Assembly: GCA_902782585.1 (NCBI GenBank)
Contig: CACZNK010000008.1
Span: 1-8,138 of the forward strand
DNA length: 8,138 nt
Direction of reading: 5' to 3'
From: an uncultured Ureaplasma sp.
GTDB lineage: Bacteria > Bacillota_I > Bacilli_A > Mycoplasmatales > Mycoplasmoidaceae
Shown here piece by piece: positions 6,055 to 8,138 of the stretch (positions are counted from its first letter, which is position 1; every line of letters begins with the position of its first letter). Under the pieces are notes generated by a model that made no database searches, was not told where the DNA came from, and saw nothing but the letters and a program-made list of their open reading frames with translations. A program made the position numbers and the translations under genes.

Positions 6055-7773
6055 ATGACAAAGTTAACAATAAGTGAACTTAAAAAAATGTTTATTAATG
6101 GTGGATTAGCCATTGCTAATGAATTTGAATACATTAATAAATTAAATATATTTCCAGTTCCTGATGGTGATACAGGAAGTAATATGAGAATTACTACTGA
6201 GGGCGCTAGTCAAGCCATTAATTCCTCTACATTTAATGACTTGCTATCATTTGGTAAAGTATATTCACGAGCTTTATTAATGAATGCTCGGGGAAATTCT
6301 GGTGTTATTTTTTCACAAATTATGAAAGGGTTCGTTTCTACATTCAAACCAGAATCCAATGAATTATCATTAAATGAAGTGATTAATTCATTTACAGCTG
6401 CCAAAGATCAAGCATATAAAGCATTATCATCACCTGTTGAAGGTACTATATTAACTGTTATTCGTTTAACAGCTGATGGTTTAGTTAAAAAGAAGGGATC
6501 AATTAAAACAATTGAAGAGTTATTTGAATTAGCTGTTGATCTTTCAAAGAAAGCATTAGAGGAAACGCCAAATATGTTGCCACAACTTAAAAATGCTAAT
6601 GTTGTTGATTCTGGTGGTTATGGTTTATGTTGTTATATTCAAGGAATGTGCGATGCAGTTTCTAATAACAATGTTGGTACAATAGCAACAAAATCTAAAA
6701 AAGTAACAAAAGATAAAAGAACAAATAAGAATGCATTTATTGATAGTGTTTCTGATAATAATGAAGGTTTTGGATATTGTTGTGAATTTATTATGACAAT
6801 AGGTTCAAAAGTTGGGTTTTATCAAAGAGATAAAAAGAAATTCAATTTAAAAGAATTTAAAAAAGAATTATTAAAAATTGGTGATTCCTTAGCTGTTGTT
6901 GTTGATGAAGAAATTGTAAAAGTTCATGTTCATTCATTATGGCCATATATGGTATTAAAAATTGGATCACGATATGGTGAGTTTAACAAAGTTAAAATTG
7001 AAAATATGACTTTGCAATTTATGGAAAATAATCCTGGGACTACATTGGAAGAATTAACCAGAATGAAGAAACAAGGATCTAAAAGTACAAAGAAGCCACT
7101 TGATCCTACTCCTAAAATTATTGTTACAGTTCCTACAGATGAAATGGAGAAATTATTCCATAATTCATTACATGCAGATTACATAATTAATTATTCAATT
7201 AATGGAAATCCATCTATCCGAGAATTTTTAGATGCATTTAGAGCTGTAAATTCAAGTAAAATTATTTTAATTATTGATGATTCAAATGCAATGCTTGCTG
7301 CTAATCAAGCAATTAAATTAATGGACAAAAAAAGTAAAATCCATGTATTTGTATCTAATGATATTAGTGTAAGCTATCTTGCATGTAAATGTTATGTTCC
7401 CTCATTAGATTTTAATAGTAACTTAAAGAAAATTCGTAAGGCAACACATGCAAATTTTGGAAAAATAGGTATTGCAAGTAAGAAAGCAAAATATGGTCAT
7501 GTTAAAATTTTGCCAAAAGATTATATTGGCTTCTTTAACAAAAAAATCATTATTTCTAATAAATCCCAAATGAATGTTTTTAAGAAAATTTGTGATGTAG
7601 TTATTAAACGAAGCAAGATAAAAAAGAGAAAATCAATTAATATTTTTGTGGGTGTAGATGTATCAATTGATGATATTCTTAAAATTCAAAAATATTTAAC
7701 TGAAAAATATTCATTAAAAGCAAAAATCGTCCAATCAGGTCAAAAAATTTACAATTATCACATTATTGTTTAA
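6055..7773 (+). CDS. fakA: Fatty acid kinase subunit FakA (YloV, DhaL/DAK2 domain)
   Basis: FakA transfers phosphate from ATP to fatty acids held by FakB proteins, making acyl-phosphates for phospholipid synthesis from host lipids. At 572 aa it matches the family (about 550). The N-terminal DhaL-type kinase domain (about 1-205) has FPVPDGDTGSNM (33-44) with the Mg-binding aspartates D37 and D39, NARGNSGVIFSQ (77-88), PVEGTI (127-132) and DSGGYG (185-190). The middle domain (about 235-325) has YCCEF (241-245), HVH (291-293) and KVKIENM (312-318); C242/C243 with H291 and H293 could form the metal site described for this domain. The C-terminal domain (about 353-572) is the FakB-binding part and is less conserved. 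It contains the window's only TGG Trp codon (W296). The start at 6055 has no Shine-Dalgarno site but begins at the usual distance from the DGDTG motif. No fakB gene is in the window. Confidence 0.94.
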   Translation: MTKLTISELKKMFINGGLAIANEFEYINKLNIFPVPDGDTGSNMRITTEGASQAINSSTFNDLLSFGKVYSRALLMNARGNSGVIFSQIMKGFVSTFKPESNELSLNEVINSFTAAKDQAYKALSSPVEGTILTVIRLTADGLVKKKGSIKTIEELFELAVDLSKKALEETPNMLPQLKNANVVDSGGYGLCCYIQGMCDAVSNNNVGTIATKSKKVTKDKRTNKNAFIDSVSDNNEGFGYCCEFIMTIGSKVGFYQRDKKKFNLKEFKKELLKIGDSLAVVVDEEIVKVHVHSLWPYMVLKIGSRYGEFNKVKIENMTLQFMENNPGTTLEELTRMKKQGSKSTKKPLDPTPKIIVTVPTDEMEKLFHNSLHADYIINYSINGNPSIREFLDAFRAVNSSKIILIIDDSNAMLAANQAIKLMDKKSKIHVFVSNDISVSYLACKCYVPSLDFNSNLKKIRKATHANFGKIGIASKKAKYGHVKILPKDYIGFFNKKIIISNKSQMNVFKKICDVVIKRSKIKKRKSINIFVGVDVSIDDILKIQKYLTEKYSLKAKIVQSGQKIYNYHIIV

Positions 7774-7896
7774 TTTTTATTGGAAATAATAGTCAAGTGT
7801 GAATCTGTCCATATTTCAATTTAGTTTAATATATTTGAATATATAGATTAAATGACAAACAATGTCTAAAAGTAATTACTGGATAAGTAAAATTTA

Positions 7897-7946
7897 TTGA
7901 TTTATTGATTAATAAAAAAATAGTTGATTTATTAAATAAAAAATAT
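7897..7946 (+). repeat. Imperfect tandem duplication, two units of about 25 nt
   Basis: Both units start TTGATTTATT (7897 and 7924) and continue with an A-rich block (AATAAAAAAA and AAATAAAAAA). The second unit is about 4 nt shorter. It may be a slippage product in AT-rich DNA. Low complexity makes a chance origin possible. Confidence 0.4.
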
Positions 7947-7964
7947 ATTTTAAAGTAAGATATC

Positions 7965-7997
7965 TATCCGATCAAATTGATGGATAACCATTTTTTT
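7965..7997 (+). terminator. Possible intrinsic terminator downstream of fakA
   Basis: TATCC (7965-7969) pairs with GGATA (7982-7986), and ATCA (7971-7974) with TGAT (7978-7981), with one bulged G at 7970 and a 3-nt loop. ACCA and then seven T residues (7991-7997) follow. It is 190 nt past the fakA stop, which is far, but no better candidate lies closer. Confidence 0.4.
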
Positions 7998-8094
7998 GCA
8001 GTATAGATCAAAACACTAGATTATTAGCGAAGTATAGTTTAAAGTGCCCAATTAATTAAACTTAATTTATTTTTTTGTTATATTATTCAATTTT

Positions 8095-8117
8095 AATTGT
8101 ATTATTTAAATACAATT
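8095..8117. repeat. Perfect 9-bp inverted repeat near the right edge
   Basis: AATTGTATT (8095-8103) and AATACAATT (8109-8117) are exact reverse complements around the 5-nt centre ATTTA. Nearly all A/T, it could be a weak hairpin or a protein-binding palindrome in front of the next gene. No T run suited to a terminator follows on the + strand. Confidence 0.45.
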
Positions 8118-8138
8118 TGCTTTTAAGATTGCTGATAC

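Larger units (their letters stand above)
7774..8138. other. 365-bp region without an intact gene
   Basis: No open frame of convincing length is found on either strand even with TGA as Trp. The longest protein-like stretch lies in + frame 7937-8056 and is broken by TAA at 7985 and closed by TAA at 8057; it may be a gene relic. A 16-codon mini-frame with a weak start is at 7862-7912. The region also holds a hairpin with T run, an imperfect tandem repeat and a second hairpin near the right edge. The gene to the right begins beyond the window. Confidence 0.6.

Noticed and set aside
7862..7912. Mini-gene of 16 codons with two Trp
   Set aside because: There is no ribosome binding site or promoter and no recognisable protein; better treated as part of a possible relic.
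1..8138. Mobile elements, CRISPR array, toxin-antitoxin or defence genes
   Set aside because: No transposase, integrase, regularly spaced repeats or target-site duplications were found; all recognisable genes are housekeeping.

Overview
The window is a very AT-rich housekeeping segment from a mollicute (mycoplasma-type bacterium). The main evidence is that TGA must be read as tryptophan (genetic code 4). Six in-frame TGA codons fall inside coaE, dnaB and dnaI. Reading them as Trp restores full-length proteins, and one falls where DnaI proteins usually carry Trp. Other mollicute-like traits are a stand-alone 5'-3' exonuclease in place of full-length PolA, sparse Shine-Dalgarno sites and a start codon that looks leaderless. 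I cannot name the genus. The gene content resembles that of the Mycoplasma pneumoniae/penetrans-like groups, but this is inference.

Layout. Positions 1-2745 (+) hold a tight DNA-replication/repair and CoA cluster: the 3' end of dnaE, the PolA-type exonuclease, mutM (fpg) and coaE, with gaps of 2-11 nt or a 7-nt overlap. Positions 2746-2993 are noncoding. They contain a hairpin followed by a T run (likely terminator) and then a promoter/RBS region. Positions 2994-5152 (+) hold dnaB and dnaI, the Firmicutes-type helicase-loading pair. Positions 5151-5177 form a strong bidirectional terminator between convergent units. Positions 5180-5668 (-) hold rpmF, a 68-aa unknown membrane protein and tRNA-Cys, in transcription order. 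Positions 5669-5734 are a divergent promoter region. Positions 5735-7773 (+) hold an Asp23/YloU-like gene and fakA (yloV), the fatty acid kinase. Positions 7774-8138 show no intact gene. They hold hairpins, a short imperfect tandem repeat and possibly the relic of a decayed gene.

How the genes fit together. DnaE, the exonuclease and Fpg cover replication, primer/flap removal and oxidative-lesion repair. DnaB and DnaI load the replicative helicase. CoaE makes coenzyme A. FakA, working with FakB proteins encoded elsewhere, would activate exogenous fatty acids, which suits a host-dependent organism. I see no mobile element, CRISPR array, defence system or obvious new system. The most interesting points are the leaderless yloU promoter, the divergent CoaE, the hairpin before dnaB, the unknown membrane protein between rpmF and tRNA-Cys, and the apparent gene relic at the right end.
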